Of a stretch of 64,000 nt of DNA, positions 1-9,742 are shown in pieces; the first letter of the stretch is position 1; each line of letters starts with the position of its first letter. The stretch is taken from positions 9,822,683 through 9,886,682 of the forward strand of contig NC_054741.1 in NCBI RefSeq assembly GCF_018143015.1, given 5' to 3'. The notes beneath the pieces are model-generated. The model was not told where the DNA came from. It saw nothing but the letters and a program-made list of their open reading frames with translations, and did not search any database. Position numbers and translations under genes: made by a program. This stretch comes from Lytechinus variegatus. Taxonomy: Eukaryota; Echinodermata; Echinoidea; Temnopleuroida; Toxopneustidae.

Positions 1-333
1 TTACTACAAACAGTCCTAAACAGGCACCTTTTTCCTGTTTTCAGGTCAGTATACTTTAAAAATTTCAGCTCGCGCTTCGCGCTCGCATTAATTTGTCGGT
101 GAAATATGTGTCTCTATCTCATGAGTCATGTTATCTATATGATATGAGTCATATATATATATATATATATATATATGCATGTGTGTGTGTGTGCGTGTGC
201 GTGTTTTGACAGGGTCAGGCATTACCCCTTTTCTTTTTCAACATTTTCTTTTATGGCGCCGGTGAAGTGCAAAAATATGTGCGCCGCTCGGCAGTGCGCC
301 CCCCCTTTCGCCAAAAGCTGGATCCGCCTATGA
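1..333. repeat. degenerate dispersed repeat with AT/GT microsatellite
   Basis: This stretch holds the reverse complement of the GCGAGCGCGAAGCGC-type motif (near 68-90), an (AT)n run followed by (GT)n at about 153-205, and an end reading GGATCCGCCTATG. The same motif and a similar end recur at 4.2-6.7 kb. It looks like one end of an old non-autonomous transposon cut by the window edge. No coding potential is seen. Confidence 0.5.
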
Positions 334-492
334 TTGCTCACGTAATTACCCTCATGGAGCGCTTTTACCCATTTTTGTATAAGATGATGTCATTTTTATT
401 CATCATTCGTAGTAGAGACTAGACTCTTTTCTTCTTTATTTCCACCTCCCCCTCTCTATATCTCTGACATTTTTCCTTCCTGTTGGCACTAC

Positions 493-1096
493 TTAAAGGA
501 CAAGTCCATCCCAACAAAAACTTGATTTGAATAAAAAGAGAAAAATTCAACAAGCATAACACTGAAAATTTCATCAAAATCGGATGTAAAATAAGAAAGT
601 TATGGCATTTGAAAGTTTCGCTTATTTTCAACAAAATATGAACGAGCCCAAATGAGAGAGTTGATGACATCACTCACTCACTATTTTTTTTTTGGTATTT
701 TATTAGGCCTATATGAAATATGAAATATTTTTATTTTCTCGTCATTGTCATGTGAAATGAAGTTTCATTCCTCCCCGAACACGTGGAATTCTATCATACA
801 TTTTGTGCTTCAGGCAAGGAGGCCCTAATCGTCAAATTCGTAAAAATGGAAATATTGTATAATTCAAACAATAAAAAACAAAAGAAATAGTGAGTGAGTG
901 ACATCATCGACTCTCTCATTTGGATGTAACTGGCTTGTTCATATAACTATTTTGTTGAAAATAAGTGAAACTTTGAATGTCATAACTTTCTTATTTTACA
1001 TCCGATTTTGATGAAATTTTAAGCATTGTGCTTGTCTGATTTTTTTATTCTATTGATTCAAATCAACATTTTTCTGAGGTGGACTTGACCTTTAAA
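493..1096. mobile_element. palindromic MITE, family A, copy 1
   Basis: The element begins TTAAAGGACAAGTCCATCCC and ends GGTGGACTTGACCTTTAA, so its ends are inverted repeats. The two halves are also inverted copies of each other: 'cataactttcttattttaca' near 980 mirrors 'gtaaaataagaaagttatgg' near 586. It has no ORF. The same family recurs at 1167-1750, 14746-15340 and, interrupted, at 20813-22133, which supports a mobile origin. The superfamily is not determined. Confidence 0.75.
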
Positions 1097-1166
1097 AACT
1101 ATAGGGGCGCATGTTAACACCCTGTAACTGCCCCTTTAGTCGTTGAGTTCTTATTTATTCTTGTAA

Positions 1167-1750
1167 TTAAAGGTCAAGTCCACCCCAGAAAAATATTGAT
1201 TTGAATCAATATAGAAAAATCCAACAGGCATAATGCTGAAAATTTAATCAAAATCAGAATCAAAATGAAAAAGTTATATGTCATTTCAAAGTTTCCCTTA
1301 TTTTTCAAAGAAGAGTGAATTCAGTGACAGAAAGTCGATGATGTCCCTCACTCGCTATTTCTTTTGTTTTTTTTTATTGTTTGAATTATACAATATTTCA
1401 GTTTGTACAGATTTGACAATAAGGATGCAACTTTCAGACTGAACCATATATACAAGGTTAAAACAATACCACATGTTTAGGAGGAATGAAACTTTGTTTC
1501 ACATGACAATAAGGAGAAAAATTAGAATATTTCATAATAAAATACAAAAGAAGTAGTGCGAGGGTGACGTCATCAGTCCCCTTATTTGCGACCAGGAAAA
1601 CTGTTTTGTGAAATTATGTGAAAAACAAGGGAAATGTTAGATGGTAAGAACTTTTTTTATTTTACATCCGATTTTGATGAAATTTTCAGTGTTATGCTTG
1701 TTTGATTTTTCTCATTTTATTTGTTTTTGTTGGGGTGGACTTATCCTTTC
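1167..1750. mobile_element. palindromic MITE, family A, copy 2
   Basis: It starts TTAAAGGTCAAGTCCACCCC and ends GGGGTGGACTTATCCTTT, with the internal halves inverted as in the copy at 493-1096. It lies about 70 bp from that copy in a cluster of related elements. No coding sequence is present. Confidence 0.75.
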
Positions 1751-1760
1751 ATAAATGTCC

Positions 1761-2333
1761 TAAAGGGATGCTCCGGGCCGAAAATATCTGTGTATACATA
1801 AATATCATAATAAAATTCACAGAGCAAAATGCTGACAAAAATATCATAAATACAACAAATAGCGAAGTTATTGAATTCTAAAATTTGCCAATATAATTTT
1901 TTATATGCACGTCAACATAAATATTCATTAGATAGGCTGATGATGTCACATCCCCAATTTCCTTGTTCTTATTTTATTACTTGAAATCATAATTGTTTCA
2001 TTTTTTAATACAATTGTGTCTCCCATAATGAAATAAGTTGAATGCACTTAATCAAATATCTTTGGTTCTTGAAGGAAAAATAATTGAATAAACCTAATTT
2101 TATATAATAACTTTACAAAAAGACAAGTGGAAATATGACATCATCAGTTTGCTCATTAAATAATCATAAAGACATGCCTAAAAATGTTTAATTGGAATAA
2201 TGCAAATTATTAAAATGCCATAACTTTGTTATTCCTTGTCCGATTTCGATCAAAATAATTTTCAGTGTTTTGTTGTGTATTTTTTCTTAATCTGTCCAAA
2301 TAATATCATTTTCAGCCTGGAGTACTCCTTTAA
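1761..2333. mobile_element. MITE, family B
   Basis: The termini TAAAGGGATGCTCCGGGC and GCCTGGAGTACTCCTTTA form an imperfect inverted repeat. The interior is AT-rich and non-coding. It resembles family A in architecture (about 0.6 kb, proteinless, palindromic tendency) but has different ends. A TA target duplication is possible but cannot be proven from one copy. Confidence 0.6.
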
Positions 2334-3486
2334 CTAACCCTTCGTATAATAGGCCAGTGTTCATGCTGCATGGTTTTCTCGTGAGAAGGGAATTAATTAG
2401 TTTTGATTCAAATTTCATTCGATCAACCAACCATTGACCATCGGAAGATAAAATCCTATTTTCTCGAAAATGGACTAAAATCAGTGTATATTGAATTGAA
2501 TGAATGATGATGATCAACCAATGTGACCAATAATCAATCACTCGACTAATCAATCAATCAATCGACCATCTTTCAATTTAAAAACAATTCAAATTCTTCT
2601 TTTTATTAACGAAACACCGACTTTTGCACTTCAGTTTGTGACTGCACCATTGTGCGAAGTCGTTACATTATAATGTTTTCAACAACAGATGGCGCTAGAC
2701 CACTTTGTACAGCGTACTCCTCTGAATTTATAAACTAAGGAGTAAGGGCATCGTGATCCAAGGCACATTCCGACACGACACGGCACTCGTTTAAGTTTTA
2801 GCAAAAGCGGTGGGGACGGTTTCTACAAGAAAGAAAATCTATTGAAAATGCCCGTTAAATCGCAATGAGCAGCTGAGAGTTCTTTGTCGAAAATTTTTGA
2901 AACGGCACAGCTGATCGTCGTAAGACTCTGAACTTACAAAAAAAGAGAAAATAAGCTGTTTGTCCTGAGTCCACGACGAAACTGCTGCTTTGCTCCACCG
3001 ATTTTCGACAAAGACTGCTTTGTCATGAAGGGCTATTGACAATAGATTTACTATGTTGTAGAATCCGTCCCCGTCGAGATTGCGTAATCCCCCCCCCCTC
3101 CTCCTCCTTTTTTTTACCTGAGACTCTCAGAGCATTGTTATCTTTCTATATTGCCTTGCCCCACTCGGTCTACTGCATTTTCTCTCTCTTGTATTGTGAT
3201 TTGACTGGGTCGATCCAATCCATAGAAATATATATACTTTATTTCATTTCGTTTATTTCCATTTTCAACAATTACAGTTTGTTTTGTACATTTTGACATA
3301 TAAATAACAAAACATATTTTAAGTATCCCTGTACACAAATTACATTCAAGATTATTACATATCAGGTTGAAAATGTTGGAAATATATATTAGTATACTAA
3401 TATACATCTCTATAAACCAATCGTATCTCTGAATGGTAAGTATTGCACGTGTTGTATAATATTTCATTTGATTTATTATCGTTTTC
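2334..3486. other. intergenic, no gene recognised
   Basis: Short open frames occur here but have no recognisable domain and no codon-like pattern. Visible structure: a 14-bp inverted repeat (TCTTTGTCGAAAAT at 2881-2894, mirrored at 3001-3014), a C-rich/T-rich run near 3091-3118, and a CTCF-like motif at 2682-2695. Confidence 0.4.
2682..2695 (+). promoter_or_regulatory. CTCF-like motif (ACAACAGATGGCGC)
   Basis: The 14-mer matches the general CTCF core (CCASYAGRKGGCRS) at most positions. CTCF is conserved in bilaterians. A related inverted copy (CGCCATCTGTTG) is at about 27364. A match to a degenerate motif in 64 kb can arise by chance, so this is weak evidence for an insulator site. Confidence 0.2.
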
Positions 3487-3532
3487 TTTACTTGAAAGCA
3501 GGATAAAAGAGAATTGTGCATCAAATGCCTTG
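3487..3532. repeat. 46-bp direct repeat, left copy
   Basis: This 46-bp segment is identical to 3871-3916, with 338 bp between the two. The right copy abuts a tRNA-like SINE. The pair may be the product of a local duplication or template slip. Confidence 0.8.
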
Positions 3533-3870
3533 CTCACAACATTTCGTATGTACCTACATTTTCCTTTTCATAACAAACAGTTTCTGTTTTTGGCATGAAT
3601 CATAGAGAAAATATTATATGCTAAACAAATATGATCTACTACCAAATAATTGTTACATAAAACATTTGCAGGAGTGTTGTCATCACAAGCAGACTGTTTG
3701 CAAAAATGACAACCCCGCATGAAAACTCATTGAATTAAATTATTTTATACGTTTATAAAGCAGGATTATAATATTAAATATCTTGTTCGTCACCTTAATG
3801 ATGAAAATATATACTTGTATTTTTTAAACAAGAACACACCTAGTTATCAATAATGCATATAGTATTTCCA

Positions 3871-3916
3871 TTTACTTGAAAGCAGGATAAAAGAGAATTG
3901 TGCATCAAATGCCTTG
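3871..3916. repeat. 46-bp direct repeat, right copy
   Basis: Identical over 46 bp to 3487-3532. Similarity ends sharply just downstream, where a tRNA-like sequence begins (3917-4020). Confidence 0.8.
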
Positions 3917-4020
3917 TTCACGGGCATTGGTGCCGCGGCCGGGGATCGAACCCCGGACTTTCTATGTATAGCCTCTTAGCCAGACTCCTTAGACCTCTCG
4001 CCACTGCACCTCCCTATGTC
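3917..4020 (-). mobile_element. tRNA-derived SINE head or tRNA pseudogene
   Basis: Read on the minus strand, the segment contains TGGCGAGAGGTCTAAGG, like the D-arm/A-box of a class II (Leu/Ser) tRNA, and CCGGGGTTCGATCCCCGG, a perfect T-arm with the B-box GGTTCGATCC. The anticodon arm does not fold into a clear canonical stem. I therefore treat it as a tRNA-derived SINE head or pseudogene rather than a working tRNA. The two RNA polymerase III boxes are intact enough to be transcribed in principle. Confidence 0.5.
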
Positions 4021-4194
4021 CTCTATCCTCAAGCTCATACCGCCCTAGAGCCCTCTCTCTCTCGTGTAATTATCTGTTTTAAAGATATTATATTCGTAAC
4101 ATGTATGCACTTAAGGTATTTTATCAGAATAGACATGTTAACCTATTCATTAATCAATCATTATTTATTATTATTATTATTATTAAGGACAGTG

Positions 4195-5246
4195 CCATCA
4201 AACGGAAATGTCTCTCACTGGTCAAATAATGCGAGCGCGAAGCGCGAGCTTAAATTTTTTAATATTCAGACCTAAAAAGGACATTGTAATCATGATACGT
4301 ACTTGTCTCGCTAAATAATGCGAGCGCGAAGCGCGAGCAGAATTTTTTTTGTAAATATTGACCCCCAAATAGGAAGATTTTTAGGACTATATTTTGGGAA
4401 TCCATTAAGATTATACACATCTCACCGTAGTAATCTAATTCGAGTGCCAATAAGCGCTTGCTTATTTTGTTAGAATTGCATCTAAACATGCACATAAAGC
4501 ACTTGTAATCATGATTAACATACCCATCTCACTAATCAAATCTTGTGAGCGCGAAGCGCCAGCTGAAAATTTAGGAAATTCAGAACTGAAGAGGGGCATT
4601 TTAAGGCTTGTTTGTAGGAATCCACGAAGACCATACATAGTTTACTAACCAAATGATGCGAGCGCGAAGTGCGAGCTAAAAATTTTTGATATTCAGATTA
4701 GAAAAAAGGACATTTTAAGGACTGATTCTAGGAATTCATGGAGAGCAGACATATTTCACCAATCCACTACTGCGAACGTAAGCACGGACAGGAAATGTTT
4801 TATATCAATACCTTAAAATGGGGCAATCACTATAAGTAGTCATGAAAAAGAAGCATACTATTGTACATAAAACAATAATATTAAACTCGAAGTCGGCAAG
4901 GCAATATATTTGGCAGTTTGGTGTATGTTGACTTGCAAACGGGAGGTTTTAGTATATATTATATTTCTCGGTAAACAGACAATGCGAGCACCAGGAACAA
5001 TGAAGACATAGGCCCTGTGCAAATTATGTCTCATAAGGTTATGAAAAAAAAATGTTTCTTATGTAATATAACATAACATAATTATGATATGATATAACAT
5101 TATAATGAACAATAATGTCTTCTTTCCCACTACGTTTCTCTTCCTTTCTCCCACTTTTTCTCCTTTTCCCCGTTTTTTTTTGTCAGCCGATGGGGGGGGG
5201 GGGGCACGTGCCCCCCATGCCCCCCCCCCCCCCGTAGTTACGCCAC
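4195..5246. repeat. degenerate array carrying GCGAGCGCGAAGCGCGAGC motif
   Basis: The motif GCGAGCGCGAAGCGCGAGC and decayed forms recur at about 4230, 4320, 4545, 4655, 4770 and 4980, each followed by T-rich sequence and phrases like 'attcagacctaaaaagg', with a loose spacing near 100-110 bp. The block ends in long G and C runs and CGTAGTTACGCCACTG, the same terminus as the complete element at 5513-6766. It is probably a 5'-truncated relative of that element. Confidence 0.6.
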
Positions 5247-5504
5247 TGGCTATGTATAAGATACATGATTAATGTTTCACTTAGAAATATAATTTTATTT
5301 TCCATGTTGTTTTCCCTTTCGCTTCTCCCACTCCCCCTCTAATCTACAAATGTAAACCCACATCTGCACTGTGTGTACCGCAGCTTATTCAACGAGTCTG
5401 CATAGCAGACTCGCTTCGCTCGCCATTAATTCAGGCTGGTTCGCAAACCAGCATCAGCGCGCACAGAGAACCCACCATATGAGCCATTCAGAGTCTGCAT
5501 AGCA
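5247..5504. other. short spacer with small hairpins
   Basis: No gene. Two near-palindromes GAGTCTGCATAGCAGACT (about 5395 and again near 5490) and one GCTGGTTCGCAAACCAGC (about 5437) can form hairpins. The motif GCTTCGCTCGC links it to the surrounding repeats. Confidence 0.4.
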
Positions 5505-5512
5505 GACTACTC
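5505..5512. repeat. 8-bp target-site duplication, left (GACTACTC)
   Basis: GACTACTC is repeated exactly at 6767-6774 on the far side of the inverted-repeat element, as expected for an 8-bp target-site duplication. Confidence 0.8.
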
Positions 5513-6766
5513 CAGTGGCGTAGCTAGAATTTTTTCCTGGGGGCACTGGGGTCCTTGCTTTTTCAGTGGGGGGGGCACCATTTTTGTCCGGTGTGTGTGT
5601 GTGTATGTGTCACATGGGCGGATCCGACTTTCGCCAATAGGGGACGGGGCCCGAAATTATCTTCACCTTTATTTTCCCCGATCAGTCACTTCTTAGTTTT
5701 ATTCTTATAAAACAACATAAACATAAAATAATCTCATAAGCCTTATAAAAACTGCGAGCGCGAAGCGCGAGCGATTTTTTTTTTTCATGTACATGTATTT
5801 TGTCCTGAAAATCTAATATTCGAACAAGATTCGTATGTATCTAGATGGTTACTGCGAACGTCTAGCGAGCAGAAATTTCTAGCATTATCGAAAAGGGACA
5901 TGTTAAGGACTGCTTACAGTTAACCACGAAGACGGTATATATTACAATTAATGCGACCGCGAAGCGCGAGCATTTTTTTTGACATTCTGTCCTAAAAATG
6001 GTTATTCTAAGCACTTTTTATATTGATAAATGGGATAGGTATGTAACTATACAACTGATTCGAGCGCAAAGCGCGAGAGGAAGAAAATTGAGATTTTAGA
6101 CCGAAAAGCGGGACACTCTATATACATCATTAATGATGCGATCGTGAAGCTTGAGCAGACAATTATTGATATTCTGATGTGAAACTGGATAATTTAAGTA
6201 CATTTTAAATAAAGAACATGCAGGCTATCGCGCATGTTTTAGATTTAGACCAAGAATATGGGCATTCTGAATACAGTTGCTTAATAGAACATTATGGAAT
6301 ACACGTAGACAATAGGAACTTGGCAAATCAAACGTACAATGTGACCACGCAGCGTGAGCTTAAAAATGCTCATAATATTATGTAGACCATAAAACGGACA
6401 TTTTACATAGCACTTAAATTTGTAAATAATAATGAAAGCTCGATGTCCGAGCTAAAATATGTTTATATTGACTTCAAAACTTGCTCCATATCAGCATATT
6501 GAGCAAGATATGAATCTCATCGAACAGGCAATTTTGGCGCGAAGCGCAAGCAACAATTTTATTTAGTAACATGAAAGATTGATTTTTTTTTCAAGTCTTC
6601 CCCTCACATTTTTTCATTAACTCGTCTTCCTCTTCTTATTTTCCTTTTTTTCTTCTATCTTTCTTCTTCTATTCCTTTTTTTGCTCTGCCAATTTTTTTT
6701 CAGGGGGGGCACACCAAATCTCAGGGGGGACGTGCCCCTAGGCCCCCCCCCGTAGCTACGCCACTG
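5513..6766. mobile_element. non-autonomous hAT-like element with 8-bp TSD
   Basis: The element starts CAGTGGCGTAGCTAG and ends GTAGCTACGCCACTG, a perfect 14-bp terminal inverted repeat (CAGTGGCGTAGCTA). It is flanked by the perfect direct repeat GACTACTC. A CAG-type terminus with an 8-bp duplication fits the hAT superfamily. The 1,254-bp interior has no transposase-like ORF. It consists of G/C runs near both ends and about eight decayed copies of the GCGAGCGCGAAGCGCGAGC motif spaced near 100 bp. It is therefore a non-autonomous passenger. The short ORF over 6617-6808 is an artefact of the G/C-rich end. Confidence 0.85.
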
Positions 6767-6774
6767 GACTACTC
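6767..6774. repeat. 8-bp target-site duplication, right (GACTACTC)
   Basis: Exact copy of 5505-5512, immediately outside the right inverted repeat. Confidence 0.8.
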
Positions 6775-7775
6775 CCCCTCCCCTTCTCTCTCTCCCCTCC
6801 CCCCACACCCCTCTCTCTCCCTATCCCTCTCTGTCCCTCATTGCCTCTATCTAGCCTCCACTCCATCAGTTTGTTGCTGTCATTCCTAATTTCCTACCAT
6901 CAGGGTTTTCTTATCATTTTTAAAATAATTTTCACTCTTGATTTTTTTTTGTATTTTTAAAAGTAAATAGTTGTAGGCACCTCATTTAAGGTATTGTAAA
7001 AACTTTATCATTTAACGAGGAAAGCCGATGACGTCACATATTCATCATATATTTTAATATCAACGATTTCCCCTTGGAACATGGTAAATCATCAATCAAT
7101 TGCGAACAGTGAAAATACTCTGCACAAGCAAGGCTCCAGGATTCTTGATGAACGCTACCGAATTAGAAAACGAAATAAACTATTTGATAATTCAGGACAT
7201 TCATATCATTATAGAAAAAAGGTGACATTGTGCGATCATCATTATTGTTTGAAGTCGATGAAATCATGGAAAAAACAAAATGTTTGTATTTAAGATACAA
7301 TCATATTGTAAAAACATTGTAAAAGGTGACGGGCCAGAATATTGAAATAGGCCGATCATAAATTATTAAAATGGACCGGGAATGTTGAAATAAACGAAGA
7401 ATATTTAACGATATAGACTGGGTCGGAATGATGATTTAGGCCAGTTCGATATGATCATGTTATTGTCACATTAATGAGTCCATTAATTAGACGTTGTTAA
7501 TTAGTATACTTCGAAAGTGCTCAAAGAAAGCTTCTTTTTGCACTACATAATGTGCATTATTGATATATTGATTAAACTATAAAATAATGACATATTTATT
7601 ATACACTTGAAAAACATGATGCGACAGTCTCTTCTTCTATACTGAACGATGATTTCATTTGAATAAATCACGAAAAACGAGATGTCGTGTAAGGACACTC
7701 CAATGTGACCTGCTCTAGGTGATATCTTTCTATGTGACTATTTACTCATCTTAAGATGGTGTGCTTCCTTGTTAA
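6775..7775. other. intergenic, no gene recognised
   Basis: It begins with a pyrimidine-rich stretch (CTCTCTCCC) and continues as AT-rich sequence. A 70-codon open frame at 7081-7293 shows no domain, signal or splice evidence and is not called. Confidence 0.4.
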
Positions 7776-8072
7776 TGGCCCGTATTCGGAAGTCCAGTTA
7801 GACTTATCCGCCATGGTCTAACTCCGTGCTAAAATTATGGGAAGCAAACAAATTTCAAAATTGCATTTATGTTTCCTATCTTTATTTGACTACTGACATA
7901 AGTTTCATTGATGAATAGAACTATTTCAATAATCATTCCAAGTCATTTATGAATGATTTGAGTGTCAAATGAGCTGACAAATTTAAATTATACTATTTTA
8001 ATTGGCTATCCGTAGTTAAACTACAACTTTAAACCAGAGTTTAAGTTAAACCCCAGTTCAGAATATGGGCCA
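7776..8072. mobile_element. MITE, family C, copy 1
   Basis: Inverted ends TGGCCCGTATTC and GAATATGGGCCA enclose a non-coding 297-bp core with further inner symmetry (CAGTTAGAC against GTTTAAGTTAAACCCC). A second copy lies at 45188-45387. It sits only 30 bp past the stop codon of the glycosyltransferase gene and so would contribute to its 3' UTR or polyadenylation region. Confidence 0.65.
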
Positions 8073-8101
8073 TTGGCGCGTGTTTTTTTCGGCCGTAGCT
8101 G

Positions 8102-9742
8102 TTACGAATGAGCTAACCCAGCCCACTGGCCCCAAACCATTCCAAGCTGCTTCACAGTGAGGTCATGTATGACGTAAGAGGATCTTAAACGATTTAGTGA
8201 GGTATGATCCGTCTTCAGGATGCCTCCCTTGGCATCATCGAAGAACCCTCCTCCCATGAAACCTTTGATCATGGTCGGGATCACCCCGATCCGTCGAAGA
8301 CAAAGCCCAAAGAAGACGTCCTCCCAGGGGAAGAGTGGTGTCTGAAGTGCGGCAATATAGGCTTTGTGAACCACGTCCATTGATATTACATACCCTATCC
8401 CGATACAATATGGTGGATACTTATCATCCTTCGTTACAGAATATGGCACGTAGAATTTATTATACACGTCTCGTATGATATCAAAGTTGAAGGCGGCCTT
8501 GCCGGCCACAAAGTTCCGTGAGGGCGCTGTTCGCAGGTAAATTAGCATCTTGATCGTGTTGACTGCCATGTCATCGTCGGTCTTCATCACGAACTTGGCA
8601 TTCTGGCAGTACCTGCTGGCCCACTTAAGACCCATCACGGTCTTGATAGTCAGGTTTAGGTAGGAATCAACGAAGTCCTCCTGCACGATGTCGCCGTAGT
8701 TGACGAGTTCGCGACTGAGGTCATCAGTGACCTCCCTACTTGACACAGCACCTACAAGGAATACGGTTTCAATATGCATGTCGGTGCTCCGTCCTGCCAT
8801 ACCCCAACTTCGTCTTATTGCGTCACGACGTTCGAAATTCTTCGGCGCTGATGCAACAATCATTAGCAAGGATACACGCTTGAATGTCCCTTCGTCTGTG
8901 AGGCATTTTTGCTTCGGGTTTAAGATGTACCTGTACTCATGCAAGTCTATATACGATTTCCAAATAGTTGAATTTAAAATGCCAGGAGTCTTTATGTCTT
9001 CGACCTTCTTTAACCTTTCTCTATGGTGTCCTTTTGGATGAACCATCCGTTTATATCCAGGGACCAGTTCTCCGGAGTCATCAGTTTCTTCAAAGTCCAC
9101 ACCGAAATCCAACATCGGTCCCAGATATGTTGCATTGGTAGGTGAGGGATGAGGGCGCGTCACCAAGACCTTGGTTTCTCCTCGCTTATTTTTGGCAACC
9201 ACCGTGCCCTTCTTAGACGAGATATTGTATTTCTTGTAGGCTTCTGCATAGGTGTTGATTCGTTGAACCTTCGACATTGTCGGCGAAACTGCAAGGATCT
9301 TTTGCTTGGTCTCCAGCTCCTGGGCAAACCTGGCATAGAACTTTCTCCCGATCTCATCTCTATCTCCTGGCAGGATCATTGAGTTGTTTCTCAATATCTT
9401 CCTGGATGCGTCAGTAGTGTTGTCATTCCTACCGGTGTTGTGTAATCTCTGGACAACAGGCTCGACATAGCCATATTTCCGGTCATCGGAGGATTCATCT
9501 CGCTGCTGCAATCGATGCGAAAGAAGCTCCGATATGTCCCCTTCCTTCAGTTGGTACACCTGCTTGAGGAACGCCCTCTCAAGGACCTTTCCATTCTGCT
9601 CCACACCTTTGAGTTGCCTGCTTCCGAAGCTGATGTCCTGGTAGTTCTTCTGGTAGAGAAGGTAGAACTGACAGAGGACCGTCATGCTCATGGAGGAGAT
9701 GACGAGGACGAAGAAGAATCGGACGATCTCCGTCATACGCAT
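8102..9742 (-). CDS. beta-1,3-glycosyltransferase, GT31 family (B3GALT/B3GNT type)
   Basis: This is a single-exon type II Golgi glycosyltransferase gene encoding 546 residues from the chosen ATG (9742). The open frame extends upstream to a TTG at 9769 without another ATG, and a nearby ATG (9736) is an alternative start. From the N-terminus: a short cytosolic tail; a membrane anchor at about residues 7-30 (VRFFFVLVISSMSMTVLCQF); a long stem to about 285 with several N-glycosylation sequons; then the catalytic domain with the family motifs RRDAIRRSWG (305-314), FLVG, EDFVDSYLNLTIKT, the metal-binding KTDDD (387-391), YPPYCIGIGYVIS and WEDVFFG (473-479). GT31 enzymes transfer galactose or GlcNAc from UDP-sugars in beta-1,3 linkage to glycoproteins or glycolipids in the Golgi lumen; the exact donor cannot be read from sequence. 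The protein is longer than typical vertebrate relatives (roughly 310-420 residues) because of the stem. No frame break is seen. A minus-strand AATAAA at 7881-7886 could serve polyadenylation. Confidence 0.92.
   Translation of the reverse strand: MRMTEIVRFFFVLVISSMSMTVLCQFYLLYQKNYQDISFGSRQLKGVEQNGKVLERAFLKQVYQLKEGDISELLSHRLQQRDESSDDRKYGYVEPVVQRLHNTGRNDNTTDASRKILRNNSMILPGDRDEIGRKFYARFAQELETKQKILAVSPTMSKVQRINTYAEAYKKYNISSKKGTVVAKNKRGETKVLVTRPHPSPTNATYLGPMLDFGVDFEETDDSGELVPGYKRMVHPKGHHRERLKKVEDIKTPGILNSTIWKSYIDLHEYRYILNPKQKCLTDEGTFKRVSLLMIVASAPKNFERRDAIRRSWGMAGRSTDMHIETVFLVGAVSSREVTDDLSRELVNYGDIVQEDFVDSYLNLTIKTVMGLKWASRYCQNAKFVMKTDDDMAVNTIKMLIYLRTAPSRNFVAGKAAFNFDIIRDVYNKFYVPYSVTKDDKYPPYCIGIGYVISMDVVHKAYIAALQTPLFPWEDVFFGLCLRRIGVIPTMIKGFMGGGFFDDAKGGILKTDHTSLNRLRSSYVIHDLTVKQLGMVWGQWAGLAHS

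Noticed and set aside
3138-3524. Minus-strand 128-codon frame
   Set aside because: AT-rich composition, Ile/Tyr-rich product, overlaps a repeat; no homology recognised.
3487-3916. Short LTR pair
   Set aside because: 46-bp repeats with 338 bp between are far too small, and there are no TG...CA ends, primer-binding site or polypurine tract.
3917-4020. Functional tRNA-Ser/Leu gene
   Set aside because: D-arm and T-arm are recognisable but the anticodon arm does not form a convincing stem; kept as a SINE head or pseudogene.
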